Part shown: piece after piece, positions 44,868 to 53,935 of the stretch
Numbering within the stretch: the first letter of the stretch is position 1
Layout: the number at the start of each line of letters is the position of its first letter
NCBI RefSeq assembly: GCF_918741275.1
Contig: NZ_CAKKNA010000022.1
Span: 1-55,442, forward strand
Length of the DNA stretch: 55,442 nt
DNA from: Bacillus sp. CECT 9360
Lineage (GTDB): Bacteria; Bacillota; Bacilli; Bacillales; DSM-1321
Reading direction: 5' to 3'
The notes under the pieces: model-generated
Databases searched by the model: none
Told to the model about the DNA's origin: nothing
Seen by the model: only the letters and a program-made list of their open reading frames with translations
Made by a program: the position numbers and the translations under genes

Positions 44868-45962
44868 TTAACCAAACTTGATAATCGGTTTAATGGTAGT
44901 ACCTTTTTTTGTATCCTCGATTGCTTCATTTATTTGATCTAATGAGTAGTATTTAATTAACTTATCAAAAGGGAACTTCCCTTTTTTGTATAGTTCAATC
45001 AGCTTAGGGATATACAACTGCGGGACACCTTCACCCATTAAGAAGCCGTTGAGGTTTCTTTCAAATAGGATGGTATTAATATCTATGCTTACTTCAGAAC
45101 CCACTGGCCCGCCGGCTACTTGTACGGCTGTTCCTAACACAGCGAGGGAATCAACAGCTAAACGTGTATTGTCAGGCCGGCCGCTGGATTCGATCGCGTA
45201 ATTGACACCTCGCCCTGTAATGTCCTTAATTGCCTCCAAAACATTTCCATCTTTTGCGTTGATGGTGTGGGTGGCACCCAATTCCTTTGCTAATTCCAGC
45301 CGGTTTTCCTGGACGTCGACTGCAATGATAATCCCACAGTTAGCTACATTTGCACCCATGATCGCACTTAAACCAACCGTTCCGCAACCGAAAATAACAA
45401 TGCTTGAGCCATGCTCAGGTTTTAGCTTATTTAGTACAGAACCACTTCCTGTCATAACACCACAACCAAGCGGGCCCAGCATTTCAAGCGGTACATCTGT
45501 TGGAACCTTGATCACGTTACGTGCTGATGCTACGGCATAATAAGCGAAACTTGACTGTCCAAAAAAGTTAGATAGGTCTTGGGTCTCCTTATGCAATCGG
45601 CTCGACCCGTCTATCATTCTGCCGGCAAAATTCAGATCATAAAAGTTTTCGCAAGCATATGCTTTTCCGCTTAAACAATTCGCACATGTTCCACATGAAC
45701 TGTATGATAATACAACATGGTCGCCCGGCTGGATGTGCGTTATTCCCACACCTACCTTCTCGACAACACCCGCACCTTCATGCCCTAATACGGCGGGCAA
45801 AGGGACCGGATACGCTTGAGTTTGCGCAAGAATATCCGTGTGGCAAATTCCCGTTCCAACAATTCGAACTAACACTTCGCCTGCTTGCGGATCATCGATA
45901 GTAATATCGGTGATTTCAAACGGTTCTCCACTTCCGAAGGTAACTGCTGCTTTTGTTTCCAT
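44868..45962 (-). CDS. zinc-dependent alcohol dehydrogenase (aryl-alcohol type)
   Basis: A 364-residue MDR enzyme. The catalytic-zinc ligands are in GICHTD and LGHEGAG. The structural zinc loop is CGTCANCLSGKAYAC. The NAD-binding motif GCGTVGLSA lies near 195 with the adenosine-binding Asp in VAVDVQ. The pattern is close to aryl/benzyl alcohol dehydrogenases of the XylB branch. I chose the ATG at 45962 (METKAAVTFG) behind ACAGGAGGAATAAGT. The substrate is not readable. The following gene is a small membrane protein. Confidence 0.9.
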   Translation of the reverse strand: METKAAVTFGSGEPFEITDITIDDPQAGEVLVRIVGTGICHTDILAQTQAYPVPLPAVLGHEGAGVVEKVGVGITHIQPGDHVVLSYSSCGTCANCLSGKAYACENFYDLNFAGRMIDGSSRLHKETQDLSNFFGQSSFAYYAVASARNVIKVPTDVPLEMLGPLGCGVMTGSGSVLNKLKPEHGSSIVIFGCGTVGLSAIMGANVANCGIIIAVDVQENRLELAKELGATHTINAKDGNVLEAIKDITGRGVNYAIESSGRPDNTRLAVDSLAVLGTAVQVAGGPVGSEVSIDINTILFERNLNGFLMGEGVPQLYIPKLIELYKKGKFPFDKLIKYYSLDQINEAIEDTKKGTTIKPIIKFG

Positions 45963-46009
45963 ACTTATTCCTCCTGTAATTGGGCAGGCGCTTGGCACCA
46001 TCCGGATTA

Positions 46010-46312
46010 TTACTCTTCGTAATTATCCTTTCCCTTTTCGGAAGAATTATTTGGTTTTCTTCTCCAGTTACGAGGATTAAAGTATCCTCTATATTTACTC
46101 GCGACTTCCTTGCCGACTATAGCTACACCAATCCAGAAAATAATCTCTGCGGCAACTAAAGCTACGGTCACAAGGGTTATTTTTAGTGATGCGGTAATGT
46201 TCAGGAACGGAACAATGAGCGGGGCAAGCCAAAGTGAAAAGGAACCGATAATCAAGCAGATCCCGATTCTATACAGAAGCGGTTTCTTTTTCTTTTGTAA
46301 GGGTTGATTCAT
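46010..46312 (-). CDS. small two-helix membrane protein, unknown
   Basis: A 100-residue protein with a basic N-terminus (QKKKKP), two hydrophobic helices (about 13-38 and 43-66) and a charged, basic-then-acidic tail (RNWRRKPNN to EKGKDNYEE). I do not recognise a specific function. It starts close to the ADH gene, so the two may share a transcript. The 363-bp gap upstream holds only repeat array F. Confidence 0.75.
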   Translation of the reverse strand: MNQPLQKKKKPLLYRIGICLIIGSFSLWLAPLIVPFLNITASLKITLVTVALVAAEIIFWIGVAIVGKEVASKYRGYFNPRNWRRKPNNSSEKGKDNYEE

Positions 46313-46419
46313 TTCGTCCTCCCAATTCGTTTAAATACTCATTTCATTCATTATAGCAAAAACGGCTCAGGTTTCATTGAAATACAGTTTTCTATATGAC
46401 ATAAAGATGCGAATTTAGG

Positions 46420-46536
46420 CTTTCGCTTAAATCACATGGGTTTTCGCTTAAATGCCGCTTGTTTTCGCTTAAATGAGTGGTGTTTTCGCATAAATGACTG
46501 CCATTTTCGCTTAAATCATCGTTATTATCGCTTAAA
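46420..46536. repeat. intergenic 21-bp array F (core TTTTCGCTTAAAT)
   Basis: Six cores have their CG at 46424, 46445, 46466, 46487, 46508 and 46529, exactly 21 bp apart. Fillers between cores vary freely. It is near-identical in core to array E at 30091-30191. It lies in the divergent gap between the small membrane protein and the metallophosphoesterase. Confidence 0.92.
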
Positions 46537-46675
46537 TAGACAGAAGTAGCTGTCGAAGTGCATTAACCCTTATAAAGCTTATTGAACGTGACTATTCTCA
46601 AAAAAGTTCAAAAAAATTTTAATTCTTTCGGTTTTTCCTTATAATACTTGAGATAAAGAAATGAGGTAGATCGAC

Positions 46676-47791
46676 GTGTCTCTTGGTAATATTTTAATGA
46701 TAATTGCTGTGTTTTTACTATATAATCTTCTTCTTTTTTACATCGGATGGAATATCAGGGTTTGGTTGCGTAACACGTTTGGGTTTCAAAAAAAATGGCC
46801 AATTATACTCGCCATGCTATTTTTGGGATATTCGTTTGTCCTTGGACGTTTTACCGGAGAAGTGGCAATCATAAATATCATAGGCTCCTATTGGATGGGA
46901 GTTATACAGTATTCCCTCCTGTTGTTTCCGATCGCCAATCTTGTGGTTTTCTTAGTGAAGAAATTCTCTTCTTTAGCTAAAAGCTCGATCGTTACCTTGG
47001 CGGGATACACCCTGCTCTTATGCTTTGTCGTGATTTTCGCGTACGGAACCTATAATGCCTATACACCCGTTGTCCGCAGCTATGACATTAAGGTGGACAA
47101 GCAGGTAAAAGGAGCTGATGATCTTCGTGTTGTCATGGCATCAGATATGCATTTTGGCATTATGTCCGGGAAGAGTCATGCAAAACGGATGGTCAAAGAA
47201 ATCAAGCAACTGGAGCCGGATATGGTTCTATATGTGGGAGATATCATAGACGACGATCCAACACCTTTTATTGATAAAAAAATCGATAGTGACCTTGCGC
47301 AAGTTAAGGCTCCATTAGGTACTTTTGCGGTTTTAGGAAATCATGAATATTATGGCGGGAAAATTCCTGAGTTCGTCGAGAAGTTAGAAGATATCGATAT
47401 TCATGTTTTGCGGGATGAAGTGGTCGAACTGGATAACGGCATTTCCATTATCGGCAGAAAAGATAAGACAGATACAGATCGTCAACCTGTAGAGGAATTG
47501 GTTTCAAATGTTAATCAAAACAATGCTTTGTTCTTGCTGGATCATCAGCCTTACGAATTAGGAACAGCTGAGAAAAACGGAATTGATTTAGTGGTATCAG
47601 GCCATACCCATCGCGGACAATTGGCTCCTAACCATTTAATCACTAAATTTATTTATGAAAATGACTGGGGATATCTACAGAAAGAAGATATGCATTCCAT
47701 TGTTTCTTCCGGATTTGGCTTTTGGGGTCCACCGCTGCGGTTGGGAAGCCAGGCCGAGATCGTCGAGATTAATATTACATTTTCGAACTGA
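46676..47791 (+). CDS. membrane-anchored metallophosphoesterase (YkuE-like)
   Basis: A 371-residue protein with about four N-terminal membrane segments (residues 5-135), then a calcineurin-like phosphoesterase domain. Metal motifs are ASDMHFG (about 160), YVGDIIDD (D..D), GNHEYY and, toward the C-terminus, SGHTHRGQ. Homologues act on UDP-sugar lipids or other phosphoesters, but the substrate is not clear. It starts with a GTG (46676) behind GAGGTAGATCGAC. Its stop is inside the first stem of a terminator. Confidence 0.9.
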   Translation: MSLGNILMIIAVFLLYNLLLFYIGWNIRVWLRNTFGFQKKWPIILAMLFLGYSFVLGRFTGEVAIINIIGSYWMGVIQYSLLLFPIANLVVFLVKKFSSLAKSSIVTLAGYTLLLCFVVIFAYGTYNAYTPVVRSYDIKVDKQVKGADDLRVVMASDMHFGIMSGKSHAKRMVKEIKQLEPDMVLYVGDIIDDDPTPFIDKKIDSDLAQVKAPLGTFAVLGNHEYYGGKIPEFVEKLEDIDIHVLRDEVVELDNGISIIGRKDKTDTDRQPVEELVSNVNQNNALFLLDHQPYELGTAEKNGIDLVVSGHTHRGQLAPNHLITKFIYENDWGYLQKEDMHSIVSSGFGFWGPPLRLGSQAEIVEINITFSN

Positions 47792-47818
47792 CACAAACAG
47801 CGATGTTTGTGTTTTTTT
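47791..47818 (+). terminator. terminator after the metallophosphoesterase
   Basis: The stem ACACAAAC / GTTTGTGT with a 6-base loop is followed by T6 and begins at the last base of the stop codon. Confidence 0.9.
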
Positions 47819-47831
47819 AATATACAAATAT

Positions 47832-47870
47832 TTTACATTCTTTTAACTCCAGGTTAAGAAGAAATTCAGA
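47832..47870 (+). promoter_or_regulatory. PhoP-box-like direct-repeat array
   Basis: Four hexamers TTTACA, TTAACT, TTAAGA and TTCAGA start at 47832, 47843, 47854 and 47865, exactly 11 bp apart (six bases plus five-base spacers). This spacing and sequence match the PhoP-binding pattern of the Bacillus Pho regulon. The array lies about 55 bp upstream of the UDP-glucose dehydrogenase start. A -10-like element follows at about 47875-47885. Confidence 0.7.
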
Positions 47871-47925
47871 TTATTTTAATAAAATGAAGTAGAACAAATT
47901 TTATTTGTCTAAGTGGAGGGATAGG

Positions 47926-49254
47926 ATGAATATTACCGTAGCTGGAACAGGATATGTAGGATTGGTTACAGGTGTTTGTTTAGCTGAGTTGGGTCATCAG
48001 GTGACATGTATAGATATTCAAGAAGAAAAGATTAAAGTGCTTCGAGCCGGCCGTTCTCCAATTTACGAGCCTGGACTAGAACCTCTCTTACAAAATAACC
48101 TAAGTAGCGGACGACTGGATTTTACAACCGATCCACAAATTGCCTACAAAAATGCGGACATCATTTTTTTAGCGGTCGGAACGCCGGAACAACAAGATGG
48201 TGCAGCGAATCTGGAATACATACAAACAGCCGCCTATACTATTGCCCAACATATCAAGAAAGATGTTATTGTATGCACGAAAAGCACTGTTCCCGTCGGT
48301 ACAAATGACGGCATCAAAGATATTATTCATTGCAATAAACCTCCCGACATCCATGCTGAAGTGGTCTCAAACCCTGAATTTCTCCGAGAAGGTTCTGCCA
48401 TTTTTGACTTCTTTCATGCAGACCGCATCGTGATAGGCAGTGATAGTCCTGAAGCAGCATCGATTATCGAACAGATCTATCTTCCACTGAAAATTCCTAT
48501 CATGAAAACAGATAGGAAAAGTGCAGAAATGATTAAATACGTTTCCAATGCATTTCTTGCAACGAAAATAAGCTTTATTAATGAGATTGCAACAATTTGT
48601 GAAAAAGTCGGGGCAAATATTGAAGAGGTAGCCTATGGCGTTGGAAAAGACCGACGGATTGGCGGCGATTTTCTGCAAGCGGGAATTGGGTATGGAGGCT
48701 CCTGTTTTCCGAAAGATACGAAAGCGCTTGTTCAGCTGGCCGGGAATATTCAGCACCCATTTGATCTCTTAAAGGCCGTGATCAACGTGAACAATCGCCA
48801 GCAATCTCTTCCCGTCATGAAAGCGAAGGAAACGCTAGGATCTTTAAAAGGAATAAAGGTCGCATTGCTCGGACTGGCATTTAAACCAGAAACAGATGAT
48901 GTTCGCGAGGCTGCCTCCTTAACGATAATTAAGGAATTGCTCGATGAAGGCGCGGTTGTCACAGCCTATGATCCTGTAGCTATTCCCAATGCACAAAAGG
49001 TTTTAGGAAACACGATAGAGTATACAGTGGATATTCGGGCCGCTCTGGCTAATGCCGAGTTAGCGATCATTGCAACAGAATGGGATCAAATTAAGCATAT
49101 ACATCTTGATTTATATCGGTCATATATGAAGGAACCCGTTATCATTGATGGGCGAAATTGTTATCCGCTTCATGAGGTACAAAAGTACCCGATTACTTAC
49201 GTATCAGTAGGAAGAGCTGCTATTACAAACAAATATAGCATGGAGACCAGCTGA
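47926..49254 (+). CDS. ugd: UDP-glucose 6-dehydrogenase
   Basis: A 442-residue enzyme that oxidises UDP-glucose to UDP-glucuronate. The N-terminal NAD motif is GTGYVGLVTGV, the signature STVPVGT is near 123, and the catalytic Cys is in GYGGSCFPKDTKAL (about 260). The helical dimer region and UDP-binding C-terminus follow. I chose the ATG at 47926 (MNITVAGTGYVG) behind AGTGGAGGGATAG; seven upstream codons are not supported. The PhoP-like box upstream resembles the control of tuaD in teichuronic-acid synthesis. It forms a probable operon with the PAP2 phosphatase and a glycosyltransferase. Confidence 0.94.
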   Translation: MNITVAGTGYVGLVTGVCLAELGHQVTCIDIQEEKIKVLRAGRSPIYEPGLEPLLQNNLSSGRLDFTTDPQIAYKNADIIFLAVGTPEQQDGAANLEYIQTAAYTIAQHIKKDVIVCTKSTVPVGTNDGIKDIIHCNKPPDIHAEVVSNPEFLREGSAIFDFFHADRIVIGSDSPEAASIIEQIYLPLKIPIMKTDRKSAEMIKYVSNAFLATKISFINEIATICEKVGANIEEVAYGVGKDRRIGGDFLQAGIGYGGSCFPKDTKALVQLAGNIQHPFDLLKAVINVNNRQQSLPVMKAKETLGSLKGIKVALLGLAFKPETDDVREAASLTIIKELLDEGAVVTAYDPVAIPNAQKVLGNTIEYTVDIRAALANAELAIIATEWDQIKHIHLDLYRSYMKEPVIIDGRNCYPLHEVQKYPITYVSVGRAAITNKYSMETS

Positions 49255-49283
49255 ATAGTTTGAAATGTAAAGGAGACTTGATG

Positions 49284-49817
49284 ATGACAAGACTGTTGCA
49301 AACCTGTTATGACTTCGAATGCCGTTTATTTCAGGGGGTAAACCGCCATTTTGATAAAAAATATTTAAATCTCTTTTTCCGAAATATCACACATATCGGT
49401 GGAGCTACATTCACAATCGTGACAGTGCTTTTACTTATTATCTTTTCGTCTAATCAAACTAGATTGACTGCCATTTCAAGTGCGATTGCCTTAACAATAA
49501 GCCATATACCAGTATCTATCGCCAAAAAGCTGTATCCACGAAAAAGGCCTTACTTAATCATAGATAAAACAAAAGTTCCATCGAATCCCTTGCAGGATCA
49601 TTCGTTTCCATCAGGACATACGACAGCCATTTTTTCTGTCATTATTCCATTTATTATTCTCGTACCAACCCTTTCATTCGTACTGATTCCATTAGCGCTC
49701 TTTGTTGGCATATCCAGAATATATTTAGGACTCCATTATCCCACAGATGTCATAGCCGGAATGATTCTTGGTTCAACGTTTGGTAGTCTGTGCTTTTATT
49801 TATTAAATAATGGTTAA
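49284..49817 (+). CDS. PAP2-family lipid phosphatase (undecaprenyl-PP type)
   Basis: A 177-residue membrane protein with about five hydrophobic helices. The three phosphatase motifs are PVSIAKKLYPRKRPY (K.....RP), SFPSGHTTA (PSGH) and RIYLGLHYPTDV (R...H....D). It dephosphorylates a polyprenyl- or lipid-pyrophosphate, recycling the carrier for envelope polymers. The start could be either of two adjacent ATGs (49281 or 49284) behind AAAGGAGACTTG. It lies 29 bases past ugd and 27 bases before the glycosyltransferase. Confidence 0.9.
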   Translation: MTRLLQTCYDFECRLFQGVNRHFDKKYLNLFFRNITHIGGATFTIVTVLLLIIFSSNQTRLTAISSAIALTISHIPVSIAKKLYPRKRPYLIIDKTKVPSNPLQDHSFPSGHTTAIFSVIIPFIILVPTLSFVLIPLALFVGISRIYLGLHYPTDVIAGMILGSTFGSLCFYLLNNG

Positions 49818-49844
49818 TGAATCCATTTTGAGGGAGCGATTTGT

Positions 49845-50987
49845 ATGAAAATTGCCATTTTCACAGATACCTATGATCCGGACATCAATGGGGTTGCAAG
49901 AACTCTGAAACGATTTACTGATTATTTAACTGAACAAAAGATAACTTACAAAATTTTTGCGCCTAAGTCTCACTCGAATGAGTATGTATCTACCCATATC
50001 CACCGTTTTAAAAGTCTCTCTTTTTTCTTATATCCTGAATGCCGATTGGCTTTTCCAAATCTCTTTCATATTAAGTCAGAATTGGAGAGTTTCGCTCCGG
50101 ATCTGATACATGTGGCTACGCCGTTTAACATTGGCCTTTCCGGCGCTTATTTTGCAAAAAAATTGAACATACCACTAGTTGGCTCTTACCATACGGACTT
50201 CGATAAATACTTGCAATTTTACAGCCTCGAATTTCTCTCCAAAGTTCTTTGGAAATACATGAGTTGGTTTCATAGTCCATTCCAAAAAATTTTTGTTCCC
50301 TCCAATGAAACATTATCTCAACTAAACCGCCGCGGTTTCACCAATCTCGAAATTTGGAGCAGAGGCGTAGATTGCCGCCTTTTCCATCCCCAATATGATA
50401 AAGAAAGTGTTCGCGAGCATTATGGAATAAAAAAGAAGTACCTACTTACCTACGTAGGCCGGTTAGCACCCGAGAAGGATGTGAAGACACTTCTGGCTGT
50501 TGCTAAATCTCTTCCAGCCGAAATAAACGAGAAGGTACAATGGTTAATCATCGGGGACGGTCCTTTGCGTGAAGAGATTCAAAATGACGCTCCAAAAAAC
50601 ATGCTCTTAACCGGGTATCTAAAAGGAGAAGAATTGGCGAAGGTTTACTCCTCATCCGATTTATTCGTTTTTCCTTCGCCCACTGAAACGTTCGGAAATG
50701 TCGTACTTGAGGCATTGGCGAGTGGGACACCTGTTATCGGAGCCAATTCGGGAGGAGTGAAAAATATTATTCAAGAAGGAAAAACAGGACGCTTATGTGA
50801 GCCTGGCAATATCCATGAATTCACGAACGCCATTGTTGAGCTTTTAACTAACGAAAATTTACTTAAACAGATGGGGACATCAGGAAGGAATTTTGCCCTT
50901 ACTCAAAGATGGGATGTTATTTTTGATAATTTGTTAGGCTCTTATATTGGGGTGATTCGTAAGATTCGCGAGAAAAAATACGCGTAA
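49845..50987 (+). CDS. family-4 glycosyltransferase (GT4)
   Basis: A 380-residue GT-B glycosyltransferase. The N-terminal domain begins MKIAIFTDTYDPDINGVART, a pattern typical of GT4 alpha-glycosyl/mannosyltransferases. The C-terminal nucleotide-sugar site contains VGRLAPEKDVKTLL and the EX7E motif in PTETFGNVVLEALASG. With the UDP-glucuronate-forming enzyme upstream, it may build an uronic-acid-containing glycan or glycolipid. Donor and acceptor are not readable. A ribosome site GAGGGAGCG precedes the ATG. Confidence 0.92.
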   Translation: MKIAIFTDTYDPDINGVARTLKRFTDYLTEQKITYKIFAPKSHSNEYVSTHIHRFKSLSFFLYPECRLAFPNLFHIKSELESFAPDLIHVATPFNIGLSGAYFAKKLNIPLVGSYHTDFDKYLQFYSLEFLSKVLWKYMSWFHSPFQKIFVPSNETLSQLNRRGFTNLEIWSRGVDCRLFHPQYDKESVREHYGIKKKYLLTYVGRLAPEKDVKTLLAVAKSLPAEINEKVQWLIIGDGPLREEIQNDAPKNMLLTGYLKGEELAKVYSSSDLFVFPSPTETFGNVVLEALASGTPVIGANSGGVKNIIQEGKTGRLCEPGNIHEFTNAIVELLTNENLLKQMGTSGRNFALTQRWDVIFDNLLGSYIGVIRKIREKKYA

Positions 50988-50993
50988 CAGGGA

Positions 50994-51661
50994 GTCTAAA
51001 TCTTTTTATGTAAATGGGGTTTCACTCTATTATATGTAAAGGCTTTATATCGAGTGGCGGGCATGATAGGCTCTGAGCCGGGCGATGCCTTTCTTTTGAA
51101 GGTATCGCCAAAGCGGTAAGGAATGTTAAATCTGTACTCTGCATTTTTTGGAGCTCTTCTGGAAGCAAATTGACTACACTTGGTGAGCTGAAGGTGACTG
51201 CTTCCACTGAATGGACTGCCCCTGCATAGGAAGCTAAGGCCCCTCCCAGGGAATGACCGGTGAGATGTATCCGGGCATTGGATATTTCTCTTTTGCTTTA
51301 GCTACCAGCTTGTCAGCCTGCCTGAATTGATTGGGTACATACTCTTTTTTTCTTTACCCAAATTACGATACGCTGGTAACTCTTCATTTACATTTTTCTT
51401 TCCGACAATATACTGTACGTCAGTTACAAAGTCGTTGAACTCTTGAGAACCACGAAATGCAATGACAATATCATTTTCTTTTTTGAAGACAAATGAATCA
51501 AAACTTGTTACGTGGTCACGGGTCTTGGCACCTGGTATCTTTTCGATTTTCCACGATTGCTTCCCGTCATCGAAATGTAAATCTAGCTGTTTAGGGGGAT
51601 TGTCTGAATAGGCTACCTTGCTCAGTCGATGAAAAACATGGTCCCTGACTTTCTCCTCCAT
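50994..51661 (-). pseudogene. class-3 lipase-like protein, multiply frameshifted
   Basis: The first 119 codons (from 51661, beginning MEEKVRDHVFHRLS) form a lipase-like N-terminus with FRGSQEFNDFV. They end in a stop at 51302. The rest continues in other frames: NQFRQADKLVAKAKEKYP, then after a second shift NARIHLTGHSLGG, which carries the catalytic Ser motif GHSLGG. Near 51125 the frame changes again toward a plausible C-terminus. At least two shifts are therefore present, so no functional hydrolase is made. Confidence 0.85.
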
Positions 51662-51704
51662 TTAAAAACTCCTTTTCTGCTTATTTATTCCCGCCCTACA
51701 GCTA

Positions 51705-51845
51705 TCAATCACCCCTAGTATCTAAAGCGTCACTATGAGCCCGGTCAAGAGAATCTTTGAATCTAGTTGCTGCATTTTCTAAATTATTTTGGATTTTGAA
51801 AGCCTGGATAATTACGCTAGCGAATTCCCGCGAATACGTATAATT
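51705..51845 (-). pseudogene. coding-looking remnant upstream of the broken lipase
   Basis: A 46-codon open stretch with no start codon on the minus strand reads as a helical, amphipathic peptide (EFASVIIQAFKIQNNLENAA, ending RAHSDALDTRGD). It is directly upstream of and co-directional with the lipase remnant. Small helical partners often precede toxin-like lipases, so it may be the tail of such a gene. I do not recognise the family. Confidence 0.4.
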
Positions 51846-51966
51846 CTAGTTTGTTGGATAACTTTGCACCAGTGAACCATCCCACTATTAGTATCCAGAT
51901 CAAAATAACAGTAAGTATGTTAGAAACTCCATGTCACTCCTTGTTTACGAAAAAGAGCTATAGTCA

Positions 51967-52122
51967 TTATCCTTCTTTATATAGGAATAGCTTATCCACA
52001 GTAGAATTTAGATTTAAGGCTAATTCAAAGGCTAACTGTAAAGTAGGGTCATACTTGTCATTTTCGATTGCATTAATAGTTTGACGTGATACATTGCATT
52101 TTATTGCTAATTCCCTCAGAAC
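51967..52122 (-). pseudogene. XRE-family regulator remnant
   Basis: The minus strand encodes VLRELAIKCNVSRQTINAIE followed by NDKYDPTLQLAFELALNLNS and TVDKLFLYKEG. This is the helix-turn-helix and tail of the common short XRE regulators. The beginning (start codon and about five to ten residues before LRELA) is missing and a TGA sits just upstream, so it is a broken gene. Confidence 0.8.
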
Positions 52123-52330
52123 TCATTCCGTAAGCCATTTATCAATAAATTCATCTAACTCAATTGATTTAGTAATATAACCTGTCCATTTATTTTTAGC
52201 ACAGTTCCAGTAGCCAATACCCACCATTCTCAGAATCGAGTGAAGCAAAGCTATAAGTTTCCAAGGGCTCATTATAATACCTTAAAATCTCCAGATGAAT
52301 TTTTTTGATTTCTTTTCTCACTACTGACAT
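52123..52330 (-). pseudogene. frameshifted small hypothetical gene
   Basis: From the ATG at 52330 the frame reads MSVVRKEIKKIHLEILRYYN and continues to NGGYWLLELC before a stop. A one-base shift restores CAKNKWTGYITKSIELDEFI ending DKWLTE. The total length is not a multiple of three, consistent with one lost or gained base. Its stop is also the stop that precedes the XRE remnant. I do not recognise the family. Confidence 0.55.
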
Positions 52331-52528
52331 TTCACGCTATCTTTCTGCTTCATTAAAGGTTAAATATTGAAGAAAATAATGATCTTCCCCATTTGCGTAC
52401 TTTTAATTTGCAAATTCATACCCTAATATAGATTACTATAATTACAAACAAATAAAGCAAAAATTGGCGGGAATCAGTCGGGTTCAATACCGCCTTCACA
52501 CCAGCCAATTAACTGCTTAGTATAAACT

Positions 52529-53575
52529 CTAACTTTTTGGAGGCACACCAGTGTAACGTCCTACTTCGCTTTTATCTTGAAATGGGACACTTCTACTGTC
52601 CCCCATACCATCAAGATTCTTTGACCCAAAGTTATCGAGCAATGCACGCACTTCATCTGTTGACTCTGTGCTCATTAATTGATTTCTTAATTCACTTGCC
52701 CCTCGAAACCCACGGACATATATCTTAAAAAAGCGATGAAGAGCCTTGAACGGACGCAGCTCTAGTGCTGAATATTTATCATGGAGATCCAGATGCAGCC
52801 TTAAGAGATCAAGCAATTCCTTACTACTATGATCTTTCGGCTGCTTTTCAAAGGCAAATGGATTATTGAAAATACCACGCCCAATCATAATCCCATCAAT
52901 ACCGTATTGATGAGCGAGCTTTAAGCCAGTTTGACGGTCTGGGATATCCCCATTAATCGTCAAGAGTGTATCTGGGGCCACCTGGTCACGAAGTTTCTTA
53001 ATCTCCGGGATTAGTTCCCAATGAGCATCCACTTTGCTCATTTCCTCTCTTGTACGCAGATGAATGGACAGATTCACAATGTCTTGTTTCAATATGTGTG
53101 CCAGCCAGTCGTGCCATTCGTCTACCTCCGTGAATCCAAGCCTTGTCTTTACACTTACGGGCAATCCTCCTGCTTTTGCTGCTTGTATTAAATCTGCTGC
53201 AACTTCTGGACGACGGATAAGACCGCTTCCCTTTCCGTGTTGCGTCACATTAGGTACAGGACAGCCCATATTGATATCCACTCCCCTAAACCCAAGTTTC
53301 GCCATACCAATACTCATTTGCCGAAAATATTCAGGCTTATCCCCCCATATATGGGCTACAATTGGCTGTTCATCCTCTGTAAAAGCCAAACGCCCACGTA
53401 CACTTTTGTTCCCCTCTGGGTGACAATAACTCTCACTGTTTGTAAACTCTGTAAAAAACACATCAGGTCTGGCTGCTTCACTCACTACATGGCGAAAAAC
53501 AACATCCGTCACTTCTTCCATTGGTGCCAGTATAAAAAAAGGTCGTGGTAAATCACGCCAAAAATTATCTATCAT
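52529..53575 (-). CDS. tRNA-dihydrouridine synthase (Dus family)
   Basis: A 348-residue FMN enzyme that reduces uridine to dihydrouridine in tRNA. The Dus signatures are LAPMEEVTD near the start, [18 protein letters not shown] with the catalytic Cys (about 100), VKTRLGF and [14 protein letters not shown]. The overall pattern is closer to the DusC-like branch than to DusB. The start is probably the ATG at 53575; TTG codons four and two positions earlier are also possible behind AAAGGG. A GC-rich hairpin at about 52467-52505 may terminate it. The 350 bp upstream hold no feature I can name. Confidence 0.88.
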   Translation of the reverse strand: MIDNFWRDLPRPFFILAPMEEVTDVVFRHVVSEAARPDVFFTEFTNSESYCHPEGNKSVRGRLAFTEDEQPIVAHIWGDKPEYFRQMSIGMAKLGFRGVDINMGCPVPNVTQHGKGSGLIRRPEVAADLIQAAKAGGLPVSVKTRLGFTEVDEWHDWLAHILKQDIVNLSIHLRTREEMSKVDAHWELIPEIKKLRDQVAPDTLLTINGDIPDRQTGLKLAHQYGIDGIMIGRGIFNNPFAFEKQPKDHSSKELLDLLRLHLDLHDKYSALELRPFKALHRFFKIYVRGFRGASELRNQLMSTESTDEVRALLDNFGSKNLDGMGDSRSVPFQDKSEVGRYTGVPPKS

Positions 53576-53935
53576 ATTCAAATTCAAACCCTTTCATTAT
53601 GGGATCCGAGGCCAAACCCTTATCCCAAAATTAAAAAGCAAAATGTCCCTGCTTCTTTTACACTTATACCATGCTTAAGCACTTTTTATCAAACTGATCG
53701 GAAATGTTTACTTCACTTCACAATCTCTGTACAACCAAATTAATCTCCTGCTAAAATCCACCCCATCAATCAGCATTCCATTGTTCCAGTTAAAATAAAT
53801 TTTTGCTAAAAAAGACTGAAAAGAAAATTGGAAAAACACTGGATTGACAAGGGTTTAACAGGAAAAAGACCCCGAAATCGCAAAAATCAGGGTCGGATTA
53901 TTATAAGTTTATTTTGTTTGGCAAGAGTTTATTAT

